Positions 30,861 through 42,017 of a DNA stretch of 62,442 nt are shown piece by piece. The notes beneath the pieces were generated by a model. The model was not told the origin of the DNA, ran no database searches, and was given only the letters and a program-made list of their open reading frames with translations. How positions within the stretch are numbered: position 1 is the first letter of the stretch; every line of letters begins with the position of its first letter. The stretch is from Paramarasmius palmivorus (lineage: Eukaryota; Basidiomycota; Agaricomycetes; Agaricales; Marasmiaceae), in contig JAYKXP010000214.1 of NCBI GenBank assembly GCA_037176845.1, positions 1 to 62,442 of the forward strand, read 5' to 3'. Made by a program: the position numbers and the translations under genes.

Positions 30861-33449
30861 ATGCCCTCAGCTGTCAGGGAGGACACGTACAAAGTACGGA
30901 CAACTCTGGACCCTACCCTTTCTATACCGGCTACCAAGCGTGGCGTACCTCTTCCACCAAAACCAGCCCCTTCCCAGAACCTGTCACGTAATCACCGTAA
31001 TCGCCACAGAGAATCAATACTTCAATGGACTGCTCAATGTAGCCTCCTTACGGCTAGGACAGGGGCTCAATTCTGGAAAGTGGTTCGTAGAATGACAGAC
31101 GACAAGAAGAGGCCATCGGAGGTGTCTGTGGACCAACTTGCCACAGAGTTTCACAAACGACAGTCCTCACTCGGGGAGAAACCAGCCTACTTCAACGAGA
31201 AAGCTCGCCAGCAGCACATCCTCACCTCACAAGCCATTCCGTCTCGCACAACCGACCCTACCCCACATCTGTTCTTTGACAGGCCCATCCTAGAACATGA
31301 AGTTATGGAGGTGAAGACACGGCTTCGAAAACACCTGACAACGGCAACTGGCCTGGATCAGGTTGCATACCGAACCATCATATCTATCCCCAATGATGTG
31401 GTGGCTGTCCTGTTCCAAGCATGCCTCGATAGCTGTGACTCACCTCACAAATGGCTCTTCACGGAGCTTATTGGTCTTCTCAAGAAAGGGAAAGATCCAA
31501 AGGATCCACAGAGCTACCGTGTCATAGGCCTTGAATCATGCTTTCTGAAGGCTCTGACTCTCCTCTTTGACATTCGGCTGGGTAACTGGGCAGACCTATC
31601 CCAGGTAGTCCCTGACTCACAAAATGGCTTTCGGAAAGGTCATCGTACACACGATAACTCCTTCGTACTTCATGTTGCACGTGACAAGGCTCATGCTCAG
31701 AACCAGACACTATGGGTGACGTTCCTTGACCTAAAGAATGCCTACCCATGGACGGATCTGCCAACGCTATGGTCGAAGCTGTGGTGCCTCGGTGTCGGGG
31801 GGAAATTCTTCGACTGGATGCGACGGACATATTCGGAGATGAAGTATGTCGTCCACCATGAGGGACTGTACTCAAAAGATTTCATGCTCCCTGTCGGTCT
31901 CTTGACTGGCGACAGCGTCTCCCCGGGTCTGTGGAAGATATTCTTCTCTGATCTCCCGAAATACATGCCTGATAATGCAGCTACAGACATTGTCTTGTAC
32001 AAGCGCCCTATGTCACACCTCGAACAGGCAGATGACGCAGTTGCTTTCGCGATTCGCCCAGCGGCTTTACAAATAAAGCTAGATGGGTTTGAGCGATTGT
32101 GCGGTGATAGCTCGGCAGTGGTGAGCAAGACAAAGTCAGAATGCATGGTCCTCGGCAAACCACCACGAACCGGTGCATCACAACCGTCGTTCTACATGGG
32201 TGGTGTACTCCTACCATCAACGACCTCATTCACTTACGTTGGAGTTGGTTTTGACTCTGTAAACAACCGCAAGATGTTCTTCGAGAGTCACTACAAAACA
32301 CGTGTCCGTAAAGCAAAGAACGTGGCTTGCTCAATATTCTCAATGCGGCGGCAAATTGGCTTTGTCCCTGTACTTCAGGGGCGGCGTTTGTACATGGCCA
32401 GGGTTGATCCTCATCTCACCTTTGGCTGCGAAATTGTCATTGATGTCAATAACTCACTGCTCGCCTCCCTGGAGAAGGTTCAGGTGTACTTTCTCCGTCG
32501 CCTCCTGGGAGTCCATCGCCGTTCACCGGTGGCCCCGCTCTTCACCGAGACAGGAACCATCCCAATCCGATATCGCCGTTTATCTCTCGCACTGAGGTAT
32601 CTTGCATACCTGCTCGCCCTGGATACCAGCAGACCGGCGTTCTCGGCTTTGAGAGAATGTATGGTGTTACTAGACGCGGGAAATGACTGCTGGCTCAAAG
32701 ATCTCAAGGATACCCTGGCTAGGGATCCGATTCGCATTGCTGTAGAGAATAAGGACTTCGCATCTAAAGATCGTGTGGAGTTCTTAGCTAACCAGGTCCT
32801 CGCAGTTGGATGGGAGAATCTTCTGGATGACATTCACGCTAGCAGCAAGTTATCCCTGCTCAAGAGTCGACACCCGCGACTGCGTCTCAACAACGGAAAG
32901 GCATTCAAGGTGCCTGAAATCCAGAATTACCTGTTGGTACCGATTGACAGGCACAGGAAGGCCCTAACCAAACTCATGACCTCCACACATAACTTGGCGG
33001 TTGAAGTACTTAGATGGAAACAAAGAAAAGACGGTTCTCCAATAAGTAGGGAGGAGCGATTATGTCGCTTCTGTCACGAGTGTGTAGAGGACGAGGTCCA
33101 TGCTGTCTGGGATTGTATGGGATCATCGGATCTCCTACGTCTTCGCCAGGACTTTCTTTCACACGCGATTCCTGCTGCCCCTTTGTTCCAATCATTGGTA
33201 GCCGAGAATGGTGTCGCTGCTATTAACGTAGCGGCAGATTCCTCAGGCCTATGTGTCGCGTTTGCAAGGCTTGTGTATGGGGTACTGGAGACATTTGACT
33301 CGGCTCCCGTATATATACCTGATCAGACCGAGCTAGAAGATTGTGTCGGAGCCAACGCCGAGACAGACGGTGTGGTGGAAGGCATGTCAGACGATGACGA
33401 GTTCGAGATCCCGGATGACGATGACCATATCGAGGCTTGGTACTCATGA
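30861..33449 (+). CDS. Non-LTR retrotransposon (LINE-type) reverse transcriptase
   Basis: An uninterrupted 862-codon frame. RT motifs are in order: GLLKKGKDPKDPQSYR (block 1), QNGFRKGHRTHDN (block 2), FLDLKNAY with catalytic Asp290 (motif A), GLLTGDSVSP (motif B) and QADDAVAF with Asp391/Asp392 (motif C). A thumb region and a C-terminal zinc-knuckle-like CRFCHECV..HAVWDC follow, then an acidic tail. No apurinic-type endonuclease domain is present upstream or within, although most fungal LINEs have one. The element is therefore 5' truncated, or its endonuclease ORF was lost. The true start may be lower down than the first ATG. The open frame over 2.6 kb implies a young insertion or selection. 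Confidence 0.87.
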   Translation: MPSAVREDTYKVRTTLDPTLSIPATKRGVPLPPKPAPSQNLSRNHRNRHRESILQWTAQCSLLTARTGAQFWKVVRRMTDDKKRPSEVSVDQLATEFHKRQSSLGEKPAYFNEKARQQHILTSQAIPSRTTDPTPHLFFDRPILEHEVMEVKTRLRKHLTTATGLDQVAYRTIISIPNDVVAVLFQACLDSCDSPHKWLFTELIGLLKKGKDPKDPQSYRVIGLESCFLKALTLLFDIRLGNWADLSQVVPDSQNGFRKGHRTHDNSFVLHVARDKAHAQNQTLWVTFLDLKNAYPWTDLPTLWSKLWCLGVGGKFFDWMRRTYSEMKYVVHHEGLYSKDFMLPVGLLTGDSVSPGLWKIFFSDLPKYMPDNAATDIVLYKRPMSHLEQADDAVAFAIRPAALQIKLDGFERLCGDSSAVVSKTKSECMVLGKPPRTGASQPSFYMGGVLLPSTTSFTYVGVGFDSVNNRKMFFESHYKTRVRKAKNVACSIFSMRRQIGFVPVLQGRRLYMARVDPHLTFGCEIVIDVNNSLLASLEKVQVYFLRRLLGVHRRSPVAPLFTETGTIPIRYRRLSLALRYLAYLLALDTSRPAFSALRECMVLLDAGNDCWLKDLKDTLARDPIRIAVENKDFASKDRVEFLANQVLAVGWENLLDDIHASSKLSLLKSRHPRLRLNNGKAFKVPEIQNYLLVPIDRHRKALTKLMTSTHNLAVEVLRWKQRKDGSPISREERLCRFCHECVEDEVHAVWDCMGSSDLLRLRQDFLSHAIPAAPLFQSLVAENGVAAINVAADSSGLCVAFARLVYGVLETFDSAPVYIPDQTELEDCVGANAETDGVVEGMSDDDEFEIPDDDDHIEAWYS

Positions 33450-33705
33450 TTCCAGAACTGTCATTTGAAACATAAGGATACTATAGGTATGAACATCATA
33501 TCTACTTTATTCGCTTTCGAGAGGGGTGATTTGACACGTCTCTTATTGCCAGGAATGTGTTGGTGCTGGTAGCGCATTTACAGGGACGTGTTGGATCATC
33601 TCGTATTGGAGTGTTGGGTAGATATCCGTAGCATGTATTATATCTGTCTATGTACATGTAGTACGGGCTCCTGCGCTGATCGAGGTCGGTCCCTTGCAGG
33701 TCAAT

Positions 33706-33726
33706 CTATTGTCTATTGTCTATTGT
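33706..33726 (+). repeat. (CTATTGT)3 tail, probable LINE 3' end
   Basis: Three perfect 7-bp units. Confidence 0.7.
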
Positions 33727-34133
33727 CAAATCCCGACCGTCACCGTTAATCCCTTGGCTAGGTCTCGGCCCGACTACGTTTCCACACTCTAGCTCGAGAT
33801 ATTCGAAGATGTGACCTTGGTGCATCGAGAAGGGAAAGGTCGACGCCCTAGCTGGAAGCAAATGTCAAGTCGAAGAGGTTCGCTATCTCTTTACCCGATA
33901 CACGAACTTCCGAGATCTATTTTCATAGCATCGAGACGGTCGTCGGGTACAGGTCTTACTTGCAATGGAAGCCCAGACAGAAGACGCTAGTGAGTTATCG
34001 GAGGTGCGTGCTACTACTTTCTATCCCAGGATAGTGCGACGTTGACGATTTCGAATTCATCCAAGTGGGAGTTGTGAAAGTTGTGGTTCCACGTTCGATA
34101 GCCACTGTCAGATGATCCAACGTTGCACGTATC
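33727..34133. other. Repeat-family sequence forming the left flank of the KDZ element
   Basis: No gene. The last 115 bp align with 55395-55571 and with arm sequences near 23870-23960, ending in GCACGTATC-CACTTCGG. Confidence 0.6.
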
Positions 34134-34141
34134 CACTTCGG
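34134..34141. repeat. Target-site duplication CACTTCGG (left)
   Basis: Repeated exactly at 51909-51916. The paralogous uninserted sequence has a single CACTTCTG at 55572-55579. Confidence 0.8.
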
Positions 34142-34251
34142 GGGGCAACCGCCTAGTGGAGAGAGAAGGAAAACCCACGGGCATTTAGTACAATACCCAC
34201 GCGCCTGTACATAGAAAACCATCGGGCCCGCGCGCCTTCCTAATAAAGTAG
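34142..34251 (+). repeat. Left terminal inverted repeat of the KDZ element
   Basis: The outer end reads GGGGCAACCGCCTAG. The inner block from 34192 (AATACCCACGCGCC) is perfectly conserved with the right end. Confidence 0.82.
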
Positions 34252-35464
34252 GACTGACACATCAACCCATGTGACAACGACAAAGAACGTGGGCACTTTG
34301 TTGATGACAAGGTGTAATTTCTCCCCTCATAGACTCTACGCGCGACCAGGGATTCCTGCACCTCCCTGCTCACATCCATTGTGAGGAGGAATTCTTACAC
34401 CTTGTGGCGCAACATTCGAAATGCAGATTTTGAGGGATCTCGGTACGTTTTACTGGTTTTTAATGTCTTGAACAATCGTAACTAAACCTGAGCGTAGGGG
34501 TGTGCTGACACCTCATCAGCTCTGAGGGTGTCACAATTCTTTCTCACATTGCCTCCTCCACTCACATGTTATGCTTGTGGGGGTGTTTCTTCACCTTCTC
34601 GTACTATCATCCCGACATGGTGCAATAACACTTTCACATCACCTTTCCTCGTGGGTGCAACTACACCCTTTCGCACCACCCTTGCACCTGAGGCTACTAC
34701 GGCACCTTCCCACTCGTTACTATCGACGAGGTGCACCAGCACTTTTTCGCAATACCTTTCCTCCATAGGGTGCGGCTATACCTTCCCAGTCATCAACCTC
34801 GACGGGGTACCTACCTTTCACCAGCTGGTGCGGCTGTACCTTTTCGCAAAACCATTTCCCAGATGGTGCACCTGCACCTTCTCAAATTGCCCTCGCTCGG
34901 GCAGGTGCACCTACACCGTGTCAGCCTTCACCTTCGAAGAGGTGCGGTTTCACCTTTTCGCAAAGCCTTTCCCCAGACGGTGCACCTGCACCTTCTCACG
35001 TTGCCCTTGCTCCGGCAGGTGCAGCCATACCTTCTCAGCTTTCACCTTCGACGAGGTGCGGTTATACCTTTTCGCAAAACCTTTCCCCAGACGGTGCACC
35101 TGCACCTTATTGAAGCTCTTGGAGTACCTACTGGCCATCACCGTCGGCGTGGTGCAATTACACCCTCTCCTGTTACCTTTCCTCGGATGGTGCAATCACA
35201 CCTTTTCACACTGCCTTTGCACGAGGAGGTGTACCTATACCTTGTCAACTTCTACTATCGACGAGGTGCTATTACACCTTCTCACATGGCCATTCCCCTG
35301 ACGGTGCACATACACCTTCTCGCATTACCGTCGCTCGACCTGGTGCAGATGTACCTTCTCCGCTTTCACTGTAACCAGGTACCTCTCTCCGCCCTTGTTC
35401 AGGAGATGACGATGGTGAGGTGCAATCACACTCTCATATGGCCATTCCCCCGATGGTGCATGTA

Positions 35465-36723
35465 CTCGTGCGTGTATTAAGTAATGAGAATGACGTCATC
35501 ATTGATGGCGTGCTCCGAGCTAAAAAATCTAGTTTTTCCCCAACATGTCTCTAAGTAACACTGAAAATATATATACTATTTTACTCTAGTACTTTGTGTG
35601 ACCCCCACGAGCAGTAATAACTGCTCGAACTCGCTTTCCCATCCCACCAATTTGGTTATTGATTACCGATATTGGTAAATTGGCCCATTCCTCATAAATT
35701 GCCTGCTTCAATTCTCCAGCGCTGGTGGGACGGTGTTGTCGACATTTGAGCGCCTTCTTCAGTGAGCGCCAAACAGGTTCAATTGGGTTGAGATCAGGAG
35801 AAGAAGGTGGATGAGGGAATAATGGAATGTTATTGTCCCGGAACCAACGTAGGGTCGACTTTGACTTGTGTGCAGGTGCGTTATCCTGCTGGAACTTCAG
35901 TCCAGGGATGGATCGCTGCTTCTCCTTGAAGAAAGGTAGGAGGTGCTCCTGTAGTACCTGTTGCTGATAGCGAGTCGAATTCATTCCTCCTCCTCGGCCT
36001 CCTGGGTAATCCAGAACTACGATCGGACCCTTTTCATTATACATGATGCAGGCCCAGACCATAACTCGGATATTGGACTGGGTGAAGGTAGGAACGACAC
36101 AGTCTGGATGGACCACCTCATTCTTTCGCCTGGTTACAAGAATACGCCCATGATCCTCCACCACCTCAACATAACATTCGTCTGAAAAGACTGTGTCCCC
36201 CCAACTCTCGTCCCCACGGTACTTGTTATCCCTCGCCCACCGGTAGCGTGAATACTTGCTACGCCTAGAGAGATATGGAACATGTTTGGCCACCCGTCGA
36301 TGAAGTCCATGGGCAGCAAGAACATTTTGAGCAGTTGATGTTGAGACTGGAGTGGCGACGCTATTTGCAATGGATGAAAGAGGTGCACGGCGATTTCGAA
36401 TGGCCTCCCGCACAATCTGACGTTCAACCCGCTCAGTGACCTTGGGAGGTCGACCAGAGCGTGGGAGAGAATGTGTTGAACCGGTCAAAAGGAATTTGTC
36501 CCGGATTTTGTATGCAGTGCTGAGTGGAATATTCTCCTTTTCAGCAGCTTCTGCAACACTCATCCCTGCCTGAATTGCACCAATAAAGCGGTTCTTCTTT
36601 GGGCTATCATGGCGTGTATATGAGTTGCGGACTGGGGGCATAGAGGATGAACAATGTGGTAGGAAAGAAAAATGGTTCGATTTTATTACGTAATATTTTC
36701 TCATTAATTATTACATCATCGAG
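35465..36723 (-). mobile_element. Tc1/mariner element nested in the KDZ array (1259 bp)
   Basis: The element is flanked by TA at 35463-35464 and 36724-36725. Removing it and one TA restores the array unit GGTGCATG-TA-CACCTCCTCACATT. The termini begin CTCG on both sides, with imperfect inverted repeats sharing TAATGAGAA and ACGT. Confidence 0.82.
35586..36641 (-). CDS. Tc1/mariner transposase (DD34E), apparently intact
   Basis: This is a cut-and-paste transposase of the IS630/Tc1/mariner group that inserts at TA. The frame is open to 36704, but MPPVRNSYTRHD at 36641 gives the usual length of about 351 aa. Numbering from the 36704 start, an N-terminal helix-turn-helix (MSVAEAAEKENIPLSTAYKI) is followed by the GRPP linker near 84. 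The catalytic triad is Asp175 (FSDECYV), Asp274 (QQDNAPAH) and Glu309 (PDLNPIEPVW), with 34 residues between the last two. It ends with the characteristic ARGGHTKY. The gene has no introns and no lesions. Confidence 0.93.
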   Translation of the reverse strand: MPPVRNSYTRHDSPKKNRFIGAIQAGMSVAEAAEKENIPLSTAYKIRDKFLLTGSTHSLPRSGRPPKVTERVERQIVREAIRNRRAPLSSIANSVATPVSTSTAQNVLAAHGLHRRVAKHVPYLSRRSKYSRYRWARDNKYRGDESWGDTVFSDECYVEVVEDHGRILVTRRKNEVVHPDCVVPTFTQSNIRVMVWACIMYNEKGPIVVLDYPGGRGGGMNSTRYQQQVLQEHLLPFFKEKQRSIPGLKFQQDNAPAHKSKSTLRWFRDNNIPLFPHPPSSPDLNPIEPVWRSLKKALKCRQHRPTSAGELKQAIYEEWANLPISVINNQIGGMGKRVRAVITARGGHTKY

Positions 36724-37050
36724 TACACCTCCTCACATTATCCTTGCCCGGGCAGGTGAACTTCCGCCTTTTCGTACTGCCTTTTCCCCAGACGGTACAC
36801 CTACACCTTCCCACGTTGCTGTTGGTCGACGAGGTGCAGCTATACCTTTTCCGCTTACACCTCTGCTGCGGTGCAATTGCACATTTTCATCCTACCTTTC
36901 CCCAGACGGTACACCTACACCTTTCTACATCACCTTTGCTTGACAAGGTGCCGAAATACCTTACTGGATGGCACTGTCTATGACGTGCAATTACACCTTG
37001 CATCGGCCTTGAATCACCAAGAGTGGCGATACTTTCACTGCGTAGCACTC

Positions 37051-40000
37051 CTACAATCTTTGCATTGCCAGAATGCGCAACCTATTCCATACCGACACAA
37101 AAACTCTTGTATAAAGAATCGCCCTGTTCTGCCTCATATAACTCACGGCCTTCCGAATCCTTCCAATCCCGCTATTCCCGCACTCTGCCGCGCTCGAATT
37201 CAACTTTGACAACCCGGCGTTAGTCTCTGTATACGGCAGCAAAAAGGACGATGTTGAGCACTTTGTATGGCCTTTTGCATGGAAGCCATCAACCAGGAAT
37301 TGGGTTCTCGCAAAGAACTCTGGCTCCCTAGTCATGCAATACGGCCCTAACGCACATGCAAAGTCGTATATCACCCTTTTAGGTGCCTCTGGCCAGCGTG
37401 TGATCATGGCAGAAAACACGTCATTGCGTCCCTCTCCCTCTGGGATACAATGAAAGCCATAGCATATGCTGTGTGTGCACCACGCACACATAAGGCCACC
37501 TGTCAGGCGGCGCTCCCCATAACTAGAGTAATATTTTGCACATTTTCCCCTTGAGCCAGAGGCACGATCACGATCACCATCGCCGCTCAGGTCGGGATAG
37601 CGGGGGCGGTTTCGAATACGAGGTAGTCCGTAACAACAGCCTGTCTAAATCCGACATCAGCTTGAGGAAACGGTGAGTGTGCTGCCTTATTACCTCTCTC
37701 CAATCCTCCTCGCTCACAGCATCGTTCACAGGCACAGGTGCAAGGTTCCCTTGCTTCAATGCATTCAATACAACACTGGCACGCCCCACCATCCACTGAC
37801 ATACCGCTAGCAACTCTGGGCTAAACCTCCCTGTTACATGTCTCTCCCCTTCCAATACCATCATAAGCGCCGGTATATCAACCAGTGTCGATGCATTCTC
37901 ATCTGTTGGAGAAGTCACGAACGCTTGGAGTAGTTCCAACGCGGCCTCGTTTACCATTTGAATTGTCGATTCCTCCGCAGCCAGCTTTTTACCAGACTGT
38001 CAGCAAATGTATGGACACCAGCGCTACTTGCATACCTGTTCAAACAGACCGATGTATCGTCGTCTCAATGCCTTATTCATCGCCGGCCCTGTCTTATCGC
38101 CAGAGTAGAGCACCTTTCGAAACAGTTTCCCCAGTTCGGGTGCTTCCTTCTCCAAGTCGACAACTAGCTCCGCCAGGTCTACACCCTTCGGAGCCTGTCG
38201 ACCTTCCTTCACTATCTCCTCCTCTCCATTCCACTCTTCCCCTGACCATTCACTCTCCTTTGCCCTCAAACCGTTTCCGCTTTCACTGAGCCATTGACGG
38301 ATACGACTCCGAATTGATCGCTGCTTTGGCATTGCCGGAAGCCATTGGGGTTTTGTGCTATATCGTCGTCGCCGAACTGTGGAGGAATTGTCGGTGAAGG
38401 TTGGTGGACGCAGGCTATTCTTGACAAACTTTTTACTGAATGCCAATGTTACCCCGTCCCAGATCACATTCTCCGGCATATCCCCGCATTTGGTACACTG
38501 CAGGTCGTTCGCCCAGTCCTGTATGTTGACGTATGCAAACCACGCTTCTCGGAAGAGGTCTTCCCCTACGAATTTGCAACCTCTGCTGTCGTACACCCTG
38601 GCCATCGCCTGCGTAAACGCCGCAAACGGAGTCTCAGATGAACTATACCGATTTGTATATTCATCAAGCAGCTCATGCGTAAAGAGTACAGAGTTGTTAT
38701 AGTTGAACACACCCCATTCTCTCGGATCTGGTCCTATGTAGCAATGGCGTCGTGGTGGACATGTTGGGCACAGTTGTATCTCCAAATCATGTGAGCTCGT
38801 TCCAGTGAGCCCATACACCGTACACCTTCGGTCTTTCTTCGGTAAGGCCTGATTGAACTTGGGCCGTGTCGAGCAGGCTGCCGTTGACTTCTCCGATTCC
38901 AAGCAGAACACTGAAGGTAGAATCCCTGTGGGATCTGCTCGAGTGTAATGGATCTTATCCGAAGGCAACATAGCCCATTTCGGGGGCATTATAGGCAAGA
39001 ATGATACGGCAGTCTCTCCCTCTCTCCCTCCTGGCACATCATCCACTGCACGATAGTCAGAACAATGTCAATAATGTTTAGTGACAACTCACCCGCATAT
39101 GGCCTTTCCTCATCCTCCAGTTCTTGAGTTACCCAGTCGTCATCTCTGATGTTCAGCACCTTCTTCAGATAGGCGCTCGCAGCTGTGATATGCTGGCAGC
39201 GGCTACGATCCTTCGAACAATGCCATGTCCCTTCCCCGTTGTCGAAACCTTCATATGAAACAACTGCCCGTCCCTTCAGGGCTCCTCCATAGCTTTGGAC
39301 TGAAAACCGTGTCAACCAAACGTTGCCATCGTTGCTTGTCATCTGTCTCCAAAACATCACGGTCTTCCCCTCTGTCAGGAAGTTCAGCCACAGATCCAAA
39401 AAGACATTATAATCAGGCATTTACCGCTGAACCACAGATCTTCATCTCTACGAAATCGTTCATCACGGAATTCCAAGTAGAATAGCTGGTGCACACAACT
39501 TTTTTCCTTTTCGCCGTCAGGACACAAACAAGTGAGCCATAGCTTGTTCCCAACGTTGCGCGCCTCCATGTGATAAAAATGTTTCTAACATATATTCAAT
39601 TAGACTCTGTCACCGTTGCAATGTCAATACTCACTGTTGGCTCTAGATCTTGTAAGTTCCATCCCTGCACTATGTAAACGTAACGACTGATTCTGATGAA
39701 CTTTGCACAACCAGAATCAACCATTTCCACATAGGTCGCAAAGGATTCTTCCCATTCCTCCATGCCAGTGCCCTCCATACCAGCGTCAACTTCAATCTCG
39801 GTGTCTCGCTCAGTGAATATGCCAGGCATTAAGTCGTTTTCCCCTAGGTCAAGCCTCATTTCGGTATCCTCAGGAATCATATCCAAGGTCGTTGGTCGAC
39901 TAGGAACTGCGTGATGACCGTCACTCGCCGGCCTTGTTCGGATCTGTCTCCGACGTTTGGAGGATTGCTTTTGGGGACTCGGTGTCTTCAGCAGGTTGGT

Positions 40001-40144
40001 GCGGATGTCGTGACGCTGTCCAGGATATCGACTCTCCAATGCATTGCTGCCCACCGTAACTTCAAACGAATTTCGACCAGGATAGACCACACGTTGAGAT
40101 GTCGGAGGTGTTTGTTGTCGTGGATAGCGTGCATAGGGATGCAT
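37051..40144 (-). CDS. KDZ transposase with SWIM/CxC zinc clusters
   Basis: A multi-exon minus-strand gene. N-terminal exon 1 (from MHPYARYPRQQ at 40144) ends at a GTGAGT donor near 39634. Exon 2 holds a SWIM-like C-x-C..C-x-H (LTCLCPDG..SCVHQL) and exon 3 a second (WHCSKDRSRCQHI). Exon 4 (about 39046-38024) carries the KDZ-associated cysteine cluster (LCPTCPPRRHCYIGPDP..LQCTKCGDMP). The catalytic part (37491-37051) has RLTGGLMCAWCTHS, YGFHCIPEGEGRNDVFSA, YDFACALGPYC (Asp), FLVDGFHAKGHTKCS (Asp) and SSAAECGNSGI (Glu), a KDZ signature I recognise. Intron borders before the catalytic exon are approximate. No frameshift was noticed. It mobilises the surrounding element. Confidence 0.85.
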
Positions 40145-40214
40145 GTTTGTCCGAGTTTGTGACACCCGCATTATAAATTCTTGTCACGCCGGCTTTTCTT
40201 TTCTCGACGCGTCC

Positions 40215-41629
40215 ATGACTACTACCTCGCCCCGTCGCTCACCTCGCAAGACTTCACATCCAAGCCATGCCCCTAAGGAACGCCACTGCAAACGATGTCC
40301 CGGAAGGCCTCTGCTACGTGAATGTGAACATAGCGCCAAGGCTAAGAAAGTCAGTTTTATCTGGTCTTCACGCTCCTTATCGTTCTCACCAACGCTTGTC
40401 CCAGCAGGTGGCTCGTCAATCCAGGCGACATGAGGCGCAATCAGCTAAGGTGCTTCCTTCAGTCAACCGCATCATGTACCAAACACTGACTTGTTTTTCG
40501 GCAGACACCAGCAGGTGATCCGACGACGGTATATATCGTTCTTCCGCGACAATATTAATACTGACTGTATTCTCAGAACTCCAGCGCCTCCCAAGCGCCA
40601 AACTCTCCTTCCCCGGCTCCGTCTCGAGAGACGGCTCCTCGAGCAGTGAGTGTGTTCCTACATGTTGCTTTCCGTAAATTCAGCTGTCTTTAGGAAACTC
40701 CCATCGATCCTGCATTACTTGGACCTAATGAAGGCCCAGTTGGACCTCCTCTGTATCCTCTGCCTGCTCATTTGAGGGGTGCGCCCCAGATGCCGACTCC
40801 GAGCCCACAGCCTGCCAATTCGTCGATTTCTTGTTCCTCTCCAGCAAGGCCTTCTACGCAATCTTCTCCCCACCCTGCAGGCTCCACATTTATCACTTTC
40901 AATGGGGACAATGCGACGTTCAACGCAGATCATATCAATAATAATCGTTCGATGCACACCGACGATGACGACAAAGATGACCAAGACACCAACAAATGCG
41001 TCCGGGTTAGTAAAAAAAACCCGGTATATGGCTTCGTGCGGGGGTCCATGCGAGGAGAGATACCATGGGGTATGTTTACCACTCGTATTTGATGTACTAT
41101 CTGACCACCCTTTTCCCAGATGTTCCCCGTCGTCATCCCAAAGAACCTTATGAGGCTTCCAGGGAGCTACGCACCAAAGCATTTAATGAACGTGTCAAGC
41201 GTATTGTAGAACGTGTGAGTGGGCTTTCCATCACTCTGCAATGTCTGTTGATTCTCTTGACAGTGTGAGGAAGTCGCCAACGTTACGGGGTGCTGGCTGT
41301 ACTTCTCTGCTCACCTTTCAACCTCCAACCATGGTTTTGTTCACTTTGTCTCAAAGAACCTCAATGCAGATGCAGGCGGTGCCTTGGACGAGATTCACAG
41401 TCTACACAGCAACCTTTACACCTCACTTTCCAAGGCCACAATCCGTAACGTCGCAGAGGTAGAGATGGAGGCGGCTAAGACACGGGAGGAACTACGTAAA
41501 ACCAAGGAGGCAGAGGCTAGCGCTCTCACCGCAGTAGATTCTCTACAGCGCTCCATTGCCGACAAGGACAAGATCATCGAAGAACTCCGATCTGTCCTTC
41601 TCGCTCGTGGAGAAGGTTCTGTTTCATAA
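40215..41629 (+). CDS. KDZ-element cargo protein with C-terminal coiled coil
   Basis: The gene is divergent from the transposase with only about 70 bp between start codons. The multi-exon model starts MTTTSPRRSPRKTSHPSH with a small CKRC..CEH cysteine/histidine motif. It continues through short exons (VARQSRRHEAQSAK and others) and a Pro/Ser-rich region (PIDPALLGPNEGPVGPPLYP). A conserved-looking block follows (RRHPKEPYEASRELRTKAF, then TGCWLYFSAHLS), and the gene ends in a heptad coiled coil (EMEAAKTREELRKTKEAEA). The family is unknown to me. The shared promoter region suggests co-expression with the transposase. Exon borders were chosen by GT..AG and frame only. Confidence 0.6.
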
Positions 41630-42017
41630 TAAAGGATAATAGAGTAGATTAGTTGCAGGAGATACGTATCTACACGAGCAAAAATATATCATTTTGAATG
41701 CCCTACTTCAAGAGTTCTGAGAAGTGCATCTAAGTCCGGCTTTGACATCGAACAGATATGTCTAAGAAGCACTAATACAGTCGCTGGTGTTCCGGAAATG
41801 TCGCATTGACCCTTCCCAACACTTGCAATTGCGTGTTTTGGCTGGTAGTTGGGAGGTTTTGAGACAGGGTGTGATGGATGGTCGCTGGGGGGTTTCGTGT
41901 TCATTTGAGAGGTTATGTATGGATCCGGTAAGGCTGGTGAGACAGACCGTGAGGCCGGTCGCTCAAAAGCACTGCGGAGAGATCGATATTTCAGCTACTG
42001 TAATGGTTAAATCAAGA

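Larger units (their letters stand above)
30861..33726 (+). mobile_element. LINE-type element (5' part apparently missing)
   Basis: The element comprises the RT frame, a 256-bp 3' region and a heptanucleotide tail (CTATTGT)3 at 33706-33726. Short tandem tails of this kind terminate several LINE clades. The left boundary is not defined, and lies between about 30800 and 30861. I could not identify a target duplication. Confidence 0.65.
34560..37000 (+). repeat. Left subterminal tandem array, about 38-bp units
   Basis: Degenerate units contain GGTGCA-N2-TGCACC or GGTGCA..TACACC dyads followed by TTCTCAC.TTGCC.TTCC. They run 34560-35462 and resume at 36724 after the nested Tc1/mariner element. 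Long open frames across it are by-products of the repeat. Related units in reverse orientation form the right array. Confidence 0.8.

Noticed and set aside
34528..35480. Two long overlapping open frames (257 and 249 codons) rich in Cys, Thr and Leu/His/Arg
   Set aside because: They run through the 38-bp tandem array in different frames. Absence of stops is a by-product of the repeat, and no domain or splice structure supports them.
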